Below are positions 37,337-46,130 of a stretch of DNA of 51,712 nucleotides, piece by piece. The notes beneath the pieces are model-generated. The model saw nothing but the letters and a program-made list of their open reading frames with translations, ran no database searches and was not told the DNA's origin. Position 1 is the first letter of the stretch, and every line of letters starts with the position of its first letter. A program made the position numbers and the translations under genes. The stretch comes from JBGCDD01 sp045105075 (GTDB lineage Bacteria > Pseudomonadota > Alphaproteobacteria > Rhodobacterales > Rhodobacteraceae): positions 1 to 51,712 of the forward strand of contig JBGCDD010000125.1 in assembly GCA_045105075.1 (NCBI GenBank), given 5' to 3'.

Positions 37337-37798
37337 ATGCCCGATATATCAGATCCCGCCCCCGATTTCACCCTGCCCCGCGATGGCGGCGGCAGCGTCA
37401 GCCTGGCCGACCTAAAAGGCAAGGCCATCGTTTTGTTCTTTTATCCGCGCGATGATACGCCGGGCTGCACCAAGGAATCCATCGGCTTTTCGGCAGATAT
37501 GGCCGCCTTTGAGGCCGCCGGCGCAAAAGTGCTGGGCATTTCCAAGGACAGCGTCAAAAGCCACGACAAATTCGTCGCCAAACACGCGCTGACCACGCCA
37601 CTTTTGTCGGATGAAAACACCACAATGTGCGAAGACTACGATGTGTGGAAAGAAAAAAACATGTACGGCAAAACCTATATGGGCATCGAACGCACCACCT
37701 ATCTGATCGACGCAGACGGCAAGATCGCACAAGTCTGGCGCAAGGTCAAAGTGCCCGGACATGTGGAAAAAGTGCTCGAAGCTGTCCGCGCGCTGTGA
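37337..37798 (+). CDS. bcp: Thioredoxin-dependent peroxiredoxin, Bcp/PrxQ type
   Basis: A 153-residue cytosolic peroxiredoxin that reduces hydrogen peroxide and organic peroxides. The active site FYPRDDTPGCTKES holds the peroxidatic Cys44. E. coli Bcp has a resolving Cys five residues later; here that position is Ile49, so the enzyme is either a 1-Cys form or uses the distant Cys98 (TTMCEDYDVW). ATG at 37337 with ggag upstream; the open frame starting 13 codons earlier is not used. Its TGA overlaps a GTG start of the next gene (GTGA), so the two are coupled. Confidence 0.95.
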   Translation: MPDISDPAPDFTLPRDGGGSVSLADLKGKAIVLFFYPRDDTPGCTKESIGFSADMAAFEAAGAKVLGISKDSVKSHDKFVAKHALTTPLLSDENTTMCEDYDVWKEKNMYGKTYMGIERTTYLIDADGKIAQVWRKVKVPGHVEKVLEAVRAL

Positions 37799-38610
37799 CC
37801 CTGACATTGGCGCAAATGGCGGTTGACGTGCTCACCACCGCTGATGGGCGCGCCAAGACTGCGCTCTCTCACCAGCATGCCGCCGCCTGGCGCGCCGCGC
37901 GCCCTGCCGGGTCGATCCCGGTGGGGCGCGCCGCCCCGCCCGACAGTCCCGCCCGCCCTGAAAAGCCCGAACTGCTGAGCCCGCGCGACGTGCCGCGACG
38001 CCGTCCCGGCTCGCCTGCCGGGCAAATCGCGCTGCTGCATGCGGTGGCTCACATCGAACTGAACGCGGTGGATCTGCACTGGGACATGATCGCACGTTTC
38101 AGCGAACACCCGATGCCGCTGGGCTTTTTTGATGACTGGGTCCAGGCCGCCGATGACGAATCAAAACACTTCAACCTGATGTGCGACTGTCTTGAGGCAT
38201 TAGACAGCCACTACGGCGCCTTGCCGGCCCATGCTGGCATGTGGCGTGCCGCACAAGACACCGCCGACGATATCATGGGCCGTCTGGCTGTGGTGCCGAT
38301 GGTGCTGGAAGCGCGCGGTCTGGATGTCACGCCGCAGATGATCGAGGTGTTTCGCAAAGCCGGCCAAAAGCAGGCCGTCGCCGCACTTGAGACCATATAC
38401 TCCGAAGAAGTTGCCCACGTGGCTTATGGGTCCAAATGGTTCAATTTCCTGTGTGGACGCGACAACGTCGATCCAAAAGAAACGTTCCACGCGCTTGTGC
38501 AACGCTATTTTCACAGCACGCTAAAGCCGCCCTTCAACACCGAAAAACGCGCCGAGGCAGGATTGCCACCTGATTTCTACTGGCCCCTGAGCGAGACCGA
38601 CGCCTCCTGA
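37795..38610 (+). CDS. DUF455 ferritin-like protein
   Basis: About 271 residues from the GTG at 37795, which overlaps the bcp stop as GTGA. The family is recognisable by AHIELNAVDLHWDM, AADDESKHFNLM, VLEARGLDVTP and YSEEVAHVAYG. These Glu/His clusters are spaced as in ferritin-like four-helix bundles that bind a di-iron centre, so a metal-dependent oxygenase or oxidase role is plausible but unproven. The first 70 residues are Pro/Arg-rich and probably flexible. Coupling to a peroxiredoxin hints at an oxidative-stress link. Confidence 0.88.
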   Translation: MTLTLAQMAVDVLTTADGRAKTALSHQHAAAWRAARPAGSIPVGRAAPPDSPARPEKPELLSPRDVPRRRPGSPAGQIALLHAVAHIELNAVDLHWDMIARFSEHPMPLGFFDDWVQAADDESKHFNLMCDCLEALDSHYGALPAHAGMWRAAQDTADDIMGRLAVVPMVLEARGLDVTPQMIEVFRKAGQKQAVAALETIYSEEVAHVAYGSKWFNFLCGRDNVDPKETFHALVQRYFHSTLKPPFNTEKRAEAGLPPDFYWPLSETDAS

Positions 38611-38838
38611 GAATACGTCCGAAGCGGACTTTACCTATGGTTGAAACGCACGGAAAAAGCGCTCAGAATCAAGCGTTGGTCGGCGGTTTTCTGCCCAATT
38701 GTCTGTTTTTTCGCCAACCCAATCTGATCTGTATACAGCTGCCTTGCCCAATTCTTGGGCTAACGTTATTCACAAGTGTCAAGGTGGGTCGGCTTGGGAA
38801 TCGGCGCTCCTTTCGTGGGATGGGACAAGGAATGACGG

Positions 38839-40206
38839 GTGCGCACACATCTGGCTATTAAAACACGTGCTCTGCTGGAAAGACATTTCCCCGAGCGCCG
38901 ACTCTTTTTGAAATCAGACACCGACACGCGGTTCATCCGCTTGCGGCCTGCCACGCAACTTTTCGCCTACATGGGCGCGTCTCTGGTTGTTGCTTGGGCG
39001 ATTGTGGCAACAGCAATCCTGTTGATGGACAGCATTGGTGCTGGAAATTTCCGCGAACAGGCAAAGCGCGATCAGGAAAACTTCCAGACCCGATTGAACA
39101 CATTGTCGATCGAGCGCGACGCGCGCGCCGCCGAAGCTCTGGCCGCGCAGGAACGCTTCAACGCAGCCCTCGCACAGATCTCGGTGATGCAATCCGAAGT
39201 GCTGGAACTTGAAACCGGACGCCACGAGCTGGCCACCGGGATCGAAGTCATCCAGTCGACATTGCGCGACACGATGAAACAGCGCGAGGCCGCTCGGCTG
39301 GCCCTGAGCACGCTGAAATCTCAAACCGAACAAGATGGAACCGCAGTTGCGGCCACAACCACCGCACCGGCCCCGGTCAGTTTTATGGCCAATGCTTTGG
39401 CCCGCACGGCTGCCGAGCGCGACCAAATCCTGGCAGATGCCAAACATGCGTTCGAGGCCCGCAAAGAGGCCGAGCTGGAACTGGCTCTGCTGCTGGATCA
39501 AAACGACCAGATTTTCCGCCAGCTCGAAGAAGCCATGACCATTTCCGTGGCACCGCTAGATGCAATGTTCCGCAGCGCCGGCATGTCCAGCGACCGTATT
39601 ATCTCGGAGATCCGCCGTGGTTACAACGGCCAGGGCGGCCCGCTCACACCACTTTCTTTCTCCACACGCGGCGAGGAACCAACCCGCGATGAACTGCGCG
39701 CCAACCGTTTGCTCAGCCAGATGGACCTGCTCAACATGTACCGCATCGCGTCGGAGAAAGCCCCCTTTGCCAGCCCGGTAAAAGATGCCGTGCGTTACAC
39801 CAGCGGCTTTGGCACCCGGCGTGATCCCAAAACCGGCGGGCGGCGCATGCACAACGGATCGGACTTTGCCGGCGCCCACGGCACCGACATTTTCGCCACA
39901 GCCGATGGCGTGGTCACCCATGCCGGCTGGCAGTCCGGCTTTGGCAAACTGGTCAAGATCCAGCATGAATTTGGCATCGAAACCCGCTATGCCCACCTGT
40001 CCAACATTCGCGTCAAGGTTGGTCAAAGGGTCTCGCGCGACGATCATATTGCTGATATGGGTAGCACTGGACGGTCGACCGGCACGCATTTGCACTACGA
40101 AGTGCGTGTGAACGGAACAGCTGTTAACCCCATGATCTACATCAAGGCTGCGAACAATGTTTTCAAAAAGCAAGATAAACGAGCCCGGCTCGAAACCGAC
40201 AGATGA
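38839..40206 (+). CDS. M23-family metallopeptidase with coiled coil (cell-wall endopeptidase or activator)
   Basis: A 455-residue inner-membrane protein. A short cytosolic N-terminus is followed by one helix (about residues 45-68, FAYMGASLVVAWAIVATAILL), a long periplasmic coiled coil (residues 75-240) and a C-terminal LytM/M23 domain with HNGSDFA (HxxxD) and HLHYEV, so the zinc ligands are present and it may be catalytically active on peptidoglycan cross-links. Start is GTG at 38839, giving the N-terminus MRTHLAIKTRALLERHF. Its 3' end overlaps the bactofilin gene by 50 bases in another frame; bactofilin-M23 pairs shape cells in several proteobacteria. Confidence 0.92.
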   Translation: MRTHLAIKTRALLERHFPERRLFLKSDTDTRFIRLRPATQLFAYMGASLVVAWAIVATAILLMDSIGAGNFREQAKRDQENFQTRLNTLSIERDARAAEALAAQERFNAALAQISVMQSEVLELETGRHELATGIEVIQSTLRDTMKQREAARLALSTLKSQTEQDGTAVAATTTAPAPVSFMANALARTAAERDQILADAKHAFEARKEAELELALLLDQNDQIFRQLEEAMTISVAPLDAMFRSAGMSSDRIISEIRRGYNGQGGPLTPLSFSTRGEEPTRDELRANRLLSQMDLLNMYRIASEKAPFASPVKDAVRYTSGFGTRRDPKTGGRRMHNGSDFAGAHGTDIFATADGVVTHAGWQSGFGKLVKIQHEFGIETRYAHLSNIRVKVGQRVSRDDHIADMGSTGRSTGTHLHYEVRVNGTAVNPMIYIKAANNVFKKQDKRARLETDR

Positions 40207-40657
40207 CACCAAGCCGGCCATGACGCCGGCGGCCCCCGCAGCGCCTGCGCAAAGCGAATTCAAGGCCAGCGCTCCAAAGCCAAAACCGCCAGCATCGACG
40301 CTGTCGGCCGATCTGCACATCACCGGCAACATTAAGACCAGCGGTGACATTCAGGTCGAAGGCACAGTCGAAGGCGATATCCGTGCCCACCTGCTGACCA
40401 TCGGCGAAAGCGCTACAATCAAAGGCGAAGTCACCGCAGATGATGTTGTTGTGAATGGCCGCATTGTGGGCCGCGTGCGCGGCCTGAAGGTGCGTCTGAC
40501 CGCCACAGCACGTGTCGAAGGCGACATTATCCACAAGACCATTGCGATCGAAAGCGGCGCCCATTTCGAAGGCTCGGTTCAGCGCCAGGATGACCCGCTC
40601 AACCCAAGCCGCAAAGGCGGCGCAGCGCCAGCAGCCGCAAAAGCCGAAGCCAGCTAA
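40157..40657 (+). CDS. Bactofilin (polymer-forming cytoskeletal protein)
   Basis: A 166-residue bactofilin: flexible Pro/Ala-rich head (residues 1-45), the beta-helical core (about 48-140) with ADLHITGNIKTSGDIQVEG and VNGRIVGRVRG repeats, and a short Ala-rich tail. Bactofilins self-assemble into nucleotide-free filaments at the membrane and recruit cell-wall enzymes. The ATG at 40157 lies inside the M23 peptidase gene (50-base overlap), implying coupled expression and a shared function in envelope shape. Confidence 0.94.
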   Translation: MFSKSKINEPGSKPTDDTKPAMTPAAPAAPAQSEFKASAPKPKPPASTLSADLHITGNIKTSGDIQVEGTVEGDIRAHLLTIGESATIKGEVTADDVVVNGRIVGRVRGLKVRLTATARVEGDIIHKTIAIESGAHFEGSVQRQDDPLNPSRKGGAAPAAAKAEAS

Positions 40658-40686
40658 GCGTTCGCAGGGCCACACGACACAAATTC

Positions 40687-40719
40687 AAAACGGCGTGGTT
40701 CCAAGATCGCGCCGTTTTT
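40687..40719 (+). terminator. Intrinsic terminator after bactofilin
   Basis: Stem aaaacggcg / cgccgtttt with a 14-base loop, followed by ttc. It begins 29 bases after the stop codon. Confidence 0.85.
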
Positions 40720-40845
40720 CATTCAACAGACCAACAGCCAGACTCACGCCAAGTCGGGCCAGCGTTTGATCGAATGCCAGCCCCCGCACGCAGATCCCTA
40801 AACGAAAAAAACGCACGCCATCGACAAAATCGAATCCACGCGTCG

Positions 40846-40907
40846 CTTCATCTTTCAAGATAAACTCCGGGGGAAGGCCCAAAGGGCTTGGGGGCAGCGC
40901 CCCCTAA
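40846..40907 (-). repeat. Dispersed repeat, copy C
   Basis: Minus-strand reading: a gggggcgctgccccc hairpin, spacer, then cccccggagtttatcttgaa and agatgaag. About 29 bases of this tail are identical to copy A at 4803-4863, 36 kb away. It lies between the bactofilin terminator and the DUF3179 gene, 31 bases after the stop of the latter, again at a gene end. A smaller inverted repeat aaggccc/gggctt fills the spacer. Confidence 0.75.
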
Positions 40908-40938
40908 ACCCGCCAAGACCAAAGCACCAAAGACGTCT

Positions 40939-41901
40939 TCAGGGCATCAGCATCCAACGCCCGTCCGGCCAAAACGCATGAAATGCAAAGGCAAACATCA
41001 CGTCATGCGCCATATCACGCCCTTTGGTGTCGCGCACCCGGATCGAACCGACGTCACGCCCTTTTGCAATCCGCCCGCTGTCCAGCGCCGAGGCTTGACC
41101 TTCCCGCCAACTCAGCACCAATCCCTGCGCGCGCAGTTCGCCGCTTTGTGCCAAATCGCTTAGCGTCCAGGCCTGATCGCCCACGCGCACGACTCGGGCC
41201 AATGGTGCAATCCCATGCGGCGGCAGCGCGCCATCATACAAAAACGGGCGCACCAAAGTGTCATAACCGCGATAAGGGTTGCGCCCATAATCACGCCGGA
41301 AATCCGGCTCGGCCATGACCAGCCCATCCGGGTTTGCGTCGCGAAACTGTTGCCAGCTTTCCATCCAACTCGGCACCGCCTTCAGCGACGTGCCCATCAT
41401 CTGTCCGACAATCCCCTGCCCAACCGCCTGCTGCCACCAGCTTTGGGTTTCGCGGTCATACATGATCATATCCGAATGGCGCAGCTTGCCCGACACCCCA
41501 AAGCTCAGCGTGCCGGCCCGGGTGCGGCGATCAAAGGTCATGCCCGAATTGCACAGCGGACAAAACGTCACCGCCACCGGCACTCCGGCAACTGTGTCAT
41601 TCACAATTTCATGCCAGATCAGATAGCGGATCGGATAGGCCCGCGCCGGCGCCGTGCCGATTTTCACAGTGATCACCGGTTCGCGTTTGCCCAGCCGGGT
41701 TTCTTGCCCCGCGCGCACAAAGCTCGGATCGCTGATCGCCGGGATGCCATCTTTGGGCGGCCCACCCGATCGGACCTGCGCCCAATCCACCACAGATGTG
41801 CGCGAAAAATCAGTGTCGGGCCACTCAGATACCCAGCTGGCCGGGTTGGCAAAGCCCGCCGTGGCCAAAGCAATCGCAATCAGTACCGCAAACAGGCGCA
41901 T
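40939..41901 (-). CDS. DUF3179 domain-containing exported protein
   Basis: A 320-residue protein with a signal peptide (MRLFAVLIAIALATAGFA). It carries the DUF3179 hallmark VAVTFCPLCNSGMTFDR, along with ARAYPIRYLIWHEIVND ahead and QSWWQQAVGQGIVG, LKAVPSWMESWQQF after it. The CxxC pair in FCPLC suggests metal or redox chemistry, but no function is established as far as I know. ATG at 41901. It follows the cyclophilin terminator, so it is likely a separate unit; copy C of the repeat lies just downstream. Confidence 0.9.
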   Translation of the reverse strand: MRLFAVLIAIALATAGFANPASWVSEWPDTDFSRTSVVDWAQVRSGGPPKDGIPAISDPSFVRAGQETRLGKREPVITVKIGTAPARAYPIRYLIWHEIVNDTVAGVPVAVTFCPLCNSGMTFDRRTRAGTLSFGVSGKLRHSDMIMYDRETQSWWQQAVGQGIVGQMMGTSLKAVPSWMESWQQFRDANPDGLVMAEPDFRRDYGRNPYRGYDTLVRPFLYDGALPPHGIAPLARVVRVGDQAWTLSDLAQSGELRAQGLVLSWREGQASALDSGRIAKGRDVGSIRVRDTKGRDMAHDVMFAFAFHAFWPDGRWMLMP

Positions 41902-41953
41902 GTGATCTGTCCCTCCCGTGATCGCTCAAACCATCGCGCGAACATCAGGCAGG

Positions 41954-41985
41954 AAAAAGCCCGCCACACGCGAAGGTGAGCGGGC
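41954..41985 (-). terminator. Intrinsic terminator of the cyclophilin pair
   Basis: Minus strand: gcccgc and gcgggc stem (extra pairing by cacgc/gcgtg possible), followed by tttttcc. It lies 25 bases after the stop codon at 42010. Confidence 0.75.
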
Positions 41986-42009
41986 GTGTGTCTTGGCCGT
42001 GGGGCCAAA

Positions 42010-42558
42010 TCACTTGGTGACGGTAACCGTTTTCATCATATCAGGCTGACCCACGATGGATCCGTTGCGACCTTGTCCGCGTTTGATCGCGTCAACCACG
42101 TCCATGCCAGACGTCACGCGACCGATCACAGTATATTGCCCGTTCAGGAAATAGCCTTCGGCGAACATGATAAAGAACTGGCTGTTGGCTGAATTGGGGC
42201 TTTGCGAGCGCGCCATGCCCACGATGCCCCGATCAAACGGCACGTCCGAGAACTCGGCCGCCACATTGGCGCGTTCTGACTTACCAGTGCCAGCGCGGCG
42301 CATATCCCCGCCCATCACACCATGCTGCACGTCGCCAGTTTGCGCCATAAAGCCGTCGATGACCCGGTGAAACACCACGTTGTCATAGGCGCCTTGCGCC
42401 GCCAACGCGGTGATTTGCGCCACATGTTGGGGCGCCACATCTTCGAGCAGATCGATCACAACGGTGCCGTTGGCGCCTTCGCCAGCGACCTCGATCTCGA
42501 TGCCCGTGGCCCCGACCGGAGCCGCCAGCAGCACCAGCGCTGTGATAAGGCTACGCAT
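42010..42558 (-). CDS. Periplasmic cyclophilin-type peptidyl-prolyl isomerase
   Basis: A 182-residue cyclophilin with a signal peptide (MRSLITALVLLAAPVGATG), so it probably helps fold exported proteins. Family motifs: VVFHRVIDGFMAQTGD (active-site Arg and Phe), NSANSQFFIMF and FLNGQYTVIGRVTSGMDVVD. Its ATG at 42558 overlaps by 8 bases the end of the upstream cytosolic cyclophilin gene in another frame. Sequence similarity between the two suggests a tandem duplication followed by acquisition of a signal peptide. Confidence 0.95.
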   Translation of the reverse strand: MRSLITALVLLAAPVGATGIEIEVAGEGANGTVVIDLLEDVAPQHVAQITALAAQGAYDNVVFHRVIDGFMAQTGDVQHGVMGGDMRRAGTGKSERANVAAEFSDVPFDRGIVGMARSQSPNSANSQFFIMFAEGYFLNGQYTVIGRVTSGMDVVDAIKRGQGRNGSIVGQPDMMKTVTVTK

Positions 42559-43057
42559 CTGCGGCCACCTTGACGCTGATCATCCGGTCCGGCTCGGCGG
42601 GCGGCTCGCCGCGCGCAATGGCGTCGACATGTTCCATGCCCGAAATCACCTGGCCATAGACCGTGTATTGACCGTTCAGAAAGTCATTGTCTTTGAAGTT
42701 GATGAAAAACTGGCTGTTGGCGCTGTCGGGGTTGGCCGAACGCGCCGCGCCCAGACTGCCCCGCCCATGCGGCAGTTTGGAGAATTCCGCAGGCACATCC
42801 GGGTGATCAGAACCGCCGGTTCCGGCCATACGGATGTTGAACCCGTCTTCCATATCGCCGTGCTGCACGTCGCCGGTCTGCGCCATGAAACCTTCGATGA
42901 CGCGGTGGAAACACACGTTGTCATAAGCACCGGCGCGGGCCAGTTCCTTCATGCGCGCCGTATGTTGCGGCGCCACGTCGGCCAGCAATTCGATTGTGAC
43001 GGTGCCGCCTTTCAGCTCCATCAGGATCGTGTTTTCGGGGTCTTTGATCTCGGCCAT
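42551..43057 (-). CDS. Cytosolic cyclophilin-type peptidyl-prolyl isomerase
   Basis: A 168-residue cyclophilin without a signal peptide: MAEIKDPENTILMELKGGTV, then VCFHRVIEGFMAQTGD, NSANSQFFINF and FLNGQYTVYGQVISGMEHVD. It accelerates proline cis-trans isomerisation. Start ATG at 43057 has aaaggagagcctg upstream; the longer frame reaching 43126 runs into the pgk promoter region and is rejected. First gene of a two-gene operon with the periplasmic paralogue; divergent from pgk. Confidence 0.95.
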   Translation of the reverse strand: MAEIKDPENTILMELKGGTVTIELLADVAPQHTARMKELARAGAYDNVCFHRVIEGFMAQTGDVQHGDMEDGFNIRMAGTGGSDHPDVPAEFSKLPHGRGSLGAARSANPDSANSQFFINFKDNDFLNGQYTVYGQVISGMEHVDAIARGEPPAEPDRMISVKVAADA

Positions 43058-43185
43058 CAGGCTCTCCTTTGAACTCACTTTGGGCTGATACCTAATGGCG
43101 GGGCGCTGGATTGCCAAGTCAGGCATTGACGATCCGGGCTTTTGCGGAAAAAACCGAAGGCAATCAGGAACGAAAGGGACGCGCT

Positions 43186-44376
43186 ATGGGCTGGAACTCG
43201 CTGGATGATATGGAACTGGCAGGCAAACGTGTGCTGGTGCGCGTTGACATCAATGTGCCGGTCGAAAACAGCAAGGTCACCGACGACACCCGTATTCAGC
43301 GCATTGTGCCCACGATCCGCGATGTTCTGGCAGCCGGCGGCAAGCCGATCCTGCTGGCGCATTTCGGCCGCCCCAAGGGCGCGCGCGTGCCGGATCTGTC
43401 GCTGGCCCCGCTGGTCGGCGCACTTGAGGCCGCGTTTGGCGCAGAGGTGATGTTTTGCGCCGATTGCCGCGGCCCGGCGGCTGAAGCGGCGGTGGGTGCG
43501 ATGGCGCCAGGCACCGTCGTGGTGTTGGAAAACACCCGGTTCTATCCGGGCGAGGAAAAGAACGACCCGGCACTTGCCGCAGAATTTGCAGCTCTTGGCG
43601 ATGTCTATTGCAATGACGCGTTTTCCGCTGCGCACCGGGCGCACGCCTCGACCGAAGGCGTGGCGCGTCTGTTGCCGTCGTGTGCGGGTCGTTTGATGCA
43701 GGCCGAACTCAGCGCGCTTGAGGCCGCATTGGGCGCGCCCAAACGCCCGGTGATGGCGGTGGTGGGCGGTGCGAAAGTGTCCACCAAGCTGGATCTGCTG
43801 GGCAATCTGGTGGGCAAGGTCGATATGCTGGTGATTGGCGGCGGCATGGCCAACACGTTTTTGGCCGCGCAAGGTCTGGATGTGGGCAAATCGCTGTGTG
43901 AGCATGACATGGCCGACACCGCGCGCGCCATTTTGGCCAAGGCCGACACGTTGGGCTGCACTGTGATCTTGCCCAGCGACATCGTGGTGGCGCGCGATTT
44001 CAAGGCCCATGCGCCCCATGAAACGCTGCCCGCCGATCAATGCCCGTCCGATGCGATGATCCTGGATGCAGGTCCGGCCACGGTGGCCGCTGTGGGCGAG
44101 GCGCTGGAGCATGCGCAAACGCTGATCTGGAACGGGCCGATGGGCGCGTTCGAGCTGACCCCCTTTGACGCCGCCACCAATGCGGCCGCAGCACAAGCCG
44201 CCGCGCAAACTCGCGCGGGCACTTTGATCAGTGTGGCGGGGGGTGGCGATACGGTGGCGGCGCTGAATCAGGCCGGGGCCGCTCAGGATTTCACCTATAT
44301 CAGCACGGCGGGAGGCGCTTTTCTGGAATGGATGGAAGGCAAAACGCTGCCGGGCGTTGCTGCGCTGGAAAAATGA
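43186..44376 (+). CDS. pgk: Phosphoglycerate kinase
   Basis: Pgk moves phosphate between 1,3-bisphosphoglycerate and ADP in glycolysis and gluconeogenesis. The 396-residue protein shows GKRVLVRVDINVPVEN, ILLAHFGRPKGA, VVLENTRFYPGEEKND, VVGGAKVSTKLDLL and, near the end, LISVAGGGDTVAAL for nucleotide binding. The ATG at 43186 is chosen because aaaggg lies upstream and the family starts there; the frame extends 25 codons further. An unknown exported protein and class I aldolase follow on the same strand, a possible glycolytic operon. Confidence 0.97.
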   Translation: MGWNSLDDMELAGKRVLVRVDINVPVENSKVTDDTRIQRIVPTIRDVLAAGGKPILLAHFGRPKGARVPDLSLAPLVGALEAAFGAEVMFCADCRGPAAEAAVGAMAPGTVVVLENTRFYPGEEKNDPALAAEFAALGDVYCNDAFSAAHRAHASTEGVARLLPSCAGRLMQAELSALEAALGAPKRPVMAVVGGAKVSTKLDLLGNLVGKVDMLVIGGGMANTFLAAQGLDVGKSLCEHDMADTARAILAKADTLGCTVILPSDIVVARDFKAHAPHETLPADQCPSDAMILDAGPATVAAVGEALEHAQTLIWNGPMGAFELTPFDAATNAAAAQAAAQTRAGTLISVAGGGDTVAALNQAGAAQDFTYISTAGGAFLEWMEGKTLPGVAALEK

Positions 44377-44417
44377 GGTAACCTGTCCCTCCAGGATTTT
44401 AGGATGGGACATTTCAG

Positions 44418-46001
44418 ATGCGTAATCATTTCATCGCCACAGCCGCCACTTTGGTTCTGTTGGGCGCGCCTATGGCACAGGCACAAGAGGGCGATGCGCC
44501 TCAGACGTCGCGCCCCAGCTTTTGGCAGGTGTTCACCATTGAAAACTTTGCCACCGGCGCGGTGCAAAGCCTGTTGGGCACCGCGCGGGTGTTGGCCGAC
44601 ATCAAATACGACCAGATCAGCGTCGATCCGGTGGCGCTGCGTGTTACTCTGACGGGCGTTGACATCGCGCCGCTTGTGCCCGGGCTGGAAAGCTGCGCGG
44701 TGCGTGTCGAACGGATGACGCTGAAAGGCAACGCGATTGACCGTATTGGGCAGGTGCAGTTTCACGCGGCTCTGGATGGGCTCAACGTTGCGCCGGGCTG
44801 TTTGCCGCCCGAGCCTGCGCAAATGGCCAAAGGCATGGGCTTTGAGCGTCTGCGCGCGGAACGTGCCGATGTAACGATCCGCTATGATTACGCGTCGGGC
44901 GGGGGCGAAGTTCTGCTGACCACCGATCTTGAGCGTCTGGCCGCGGTCACGCTTGAGGCTGACATTGATTACTTTAGCTACCGGATGGATTTTGCCACCG
45001 AAGAGCCTGTGGTGGCTTTTGATTTGAACGCTTTACAGCTGACCCTGCGTGACAAGGGGGGCTGGGATCTGGCCAAGTCGTTTGTGCCGGCAAACATGCT
45101 GAACCCGGATGTGATCAAGCAGATTGTGAGCTCGGGGGCGCAGACGATCATGCGCGATGCCAATGGTCCGACGCAGCGCGATCTGACCCCGGCGCAGCGC
45201 AGTTTTGCACTGGCGGCGGGCAATCTGGCCAGCGGTTTTGATGCCGGGCGCCGCCAGATCGTTCTGGCCACGCGCATCGAGAACGGCCCCTACCGCATCA
45301 GCGAAGCCACTTTGGAAGAAAGTTTTGCCCCGTTCTTTGACCGCCTGAACCCGTCTTTGAGCGAAATGCCACTGGCCCTTAACCGCGCGATCCCGGTGGC
45401 TGCGCTGGATGCCACGCTGAACAACGATGCCAAGCCAGACGATCCCTTTGCGATGGGTGCGGCCCTGATCACCGGACTAGGCGCGCCGCGCAATGTCAGC
45501 GCCGGGATTGGCCTGCTGTTGCCACTGGCACGCGGTGGCAATGCCCAAGCCTCGATGTTGATTGCCGAAGCAATTGCGGACATCAACCCAAAGGACGCCT
45601 ATAGCCACGCCCTGCGCACGGCCTCGGTGCAACTGCCCGGATCGCTGGCATTGCTGGACCGGCTGGAACGGCGCATGAGCTATGAGGACATCATCGCGGA
45701 ACAAAACGCGTTGATGAATTCACCCGATGCCAGCCTCTACAATGATCTGGCGGCCATGCGCAGTGCCGCGCGCGGTTTTCTGACCGGCACCACCCGGCCC
45801 CGGTCGTTCCGCGCGGCCTATTACTGGGCTTCGATGGCGGCTGCGGCAGGTGACGGGATCGGCGCCGATCTGCGTGACGAGGTCACCGAGCTGATGCGCC
45901 TGCGCGGCGATGGTGCGGCCTGGGCCGAAGAAACCCGCAAGCTGGACAATGGGGTGCTGCGCGACTGGATTGGTCGCAATGTGCCCGACCTTTTGCGCTG
46001 A
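44418..46001 (+). CDS. Exported protein of unknown function between pgk and aldolase
   Basis: A 527-residue protein with a signal peptide (MRNHFIATAATLVLLGAPMAQA, cleavage before QEG). The first half alternates short beta-like segments (ISVDPVALRVTLTGVDIAPL, VTLEADIDYFSYRMDF) and is reminiscent of AsmA-like or lipid-scaffold repeats. The second half is helical and Ala-rich, with repeat-like units (GNAQASMLIAEAIADIN) that might be Sel1/TPR-type. I do not recognise a family. ATG at 44418 with aggatggga upstream; 41 bases after pgk, so probably co-transcribed. Periplasmic location is inferred. Confidence 0.8.
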   Translation: MRNHFIATAATLVLLGAPMAQAQEGDAPQTSRPSFWQVFTIENFATGAVQSLLGTARVLADIKYDQISVDPVALRVTLTGVDIAPLVPGLESCAVRVERMTLKGNAIDRIGQVQFHAALDGLNVAPGCLPPEPAQMAKGMGFERLRAERADVTIRYDYASGGGEVLLTTDLERLAAVTLEADIDYFSYRMDFATEEPVVAFDLNALQLTLRDKGGWDLAKSFVPANMLNPDVIKQIVSSGAQTIMRDANGPTQRDLTPAQRSFALAAGNLASGFDAGRRQIVLATRIENGPYRISEATLEESFAPFFDRLNPSLSEMPLALNRAIPVAALDATLNNDAKPDDPFAMGAALITGLGAPRNVSAGIGLLLPLARGGNAQASMLIAEAIADINPKDAYSHALRTASVQLPGSLALLDRLERRMSYEDIIAEQNALMNSPDASLYNDLAAMRSAARGFLTGTTRPRSFRAAYYWASMAAAAGDGIGADLRDEVTELMRLRGDGAAWAEETRKLDNGVLRDWIGRNVPDLLR

Positions 46002-46130
46002 TCAAGGCCATGTTGGCGCAAACACCGGGCGAGATGCGCCAAGTTTGTTGATCCAGCCCAACGCGTGCCCTAAACCCGCTCCAACCCTGACCCTGGGGCG
46101 GGAAATCTGCGCAACAAAGTGAAAGATGAC

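Noticed and set aside
43075..44412. 445-codon minus-strand frame over pgk
   Set aside because: Antisense shadow; spans the divergent cyclophilin-pgk promoter region as well.
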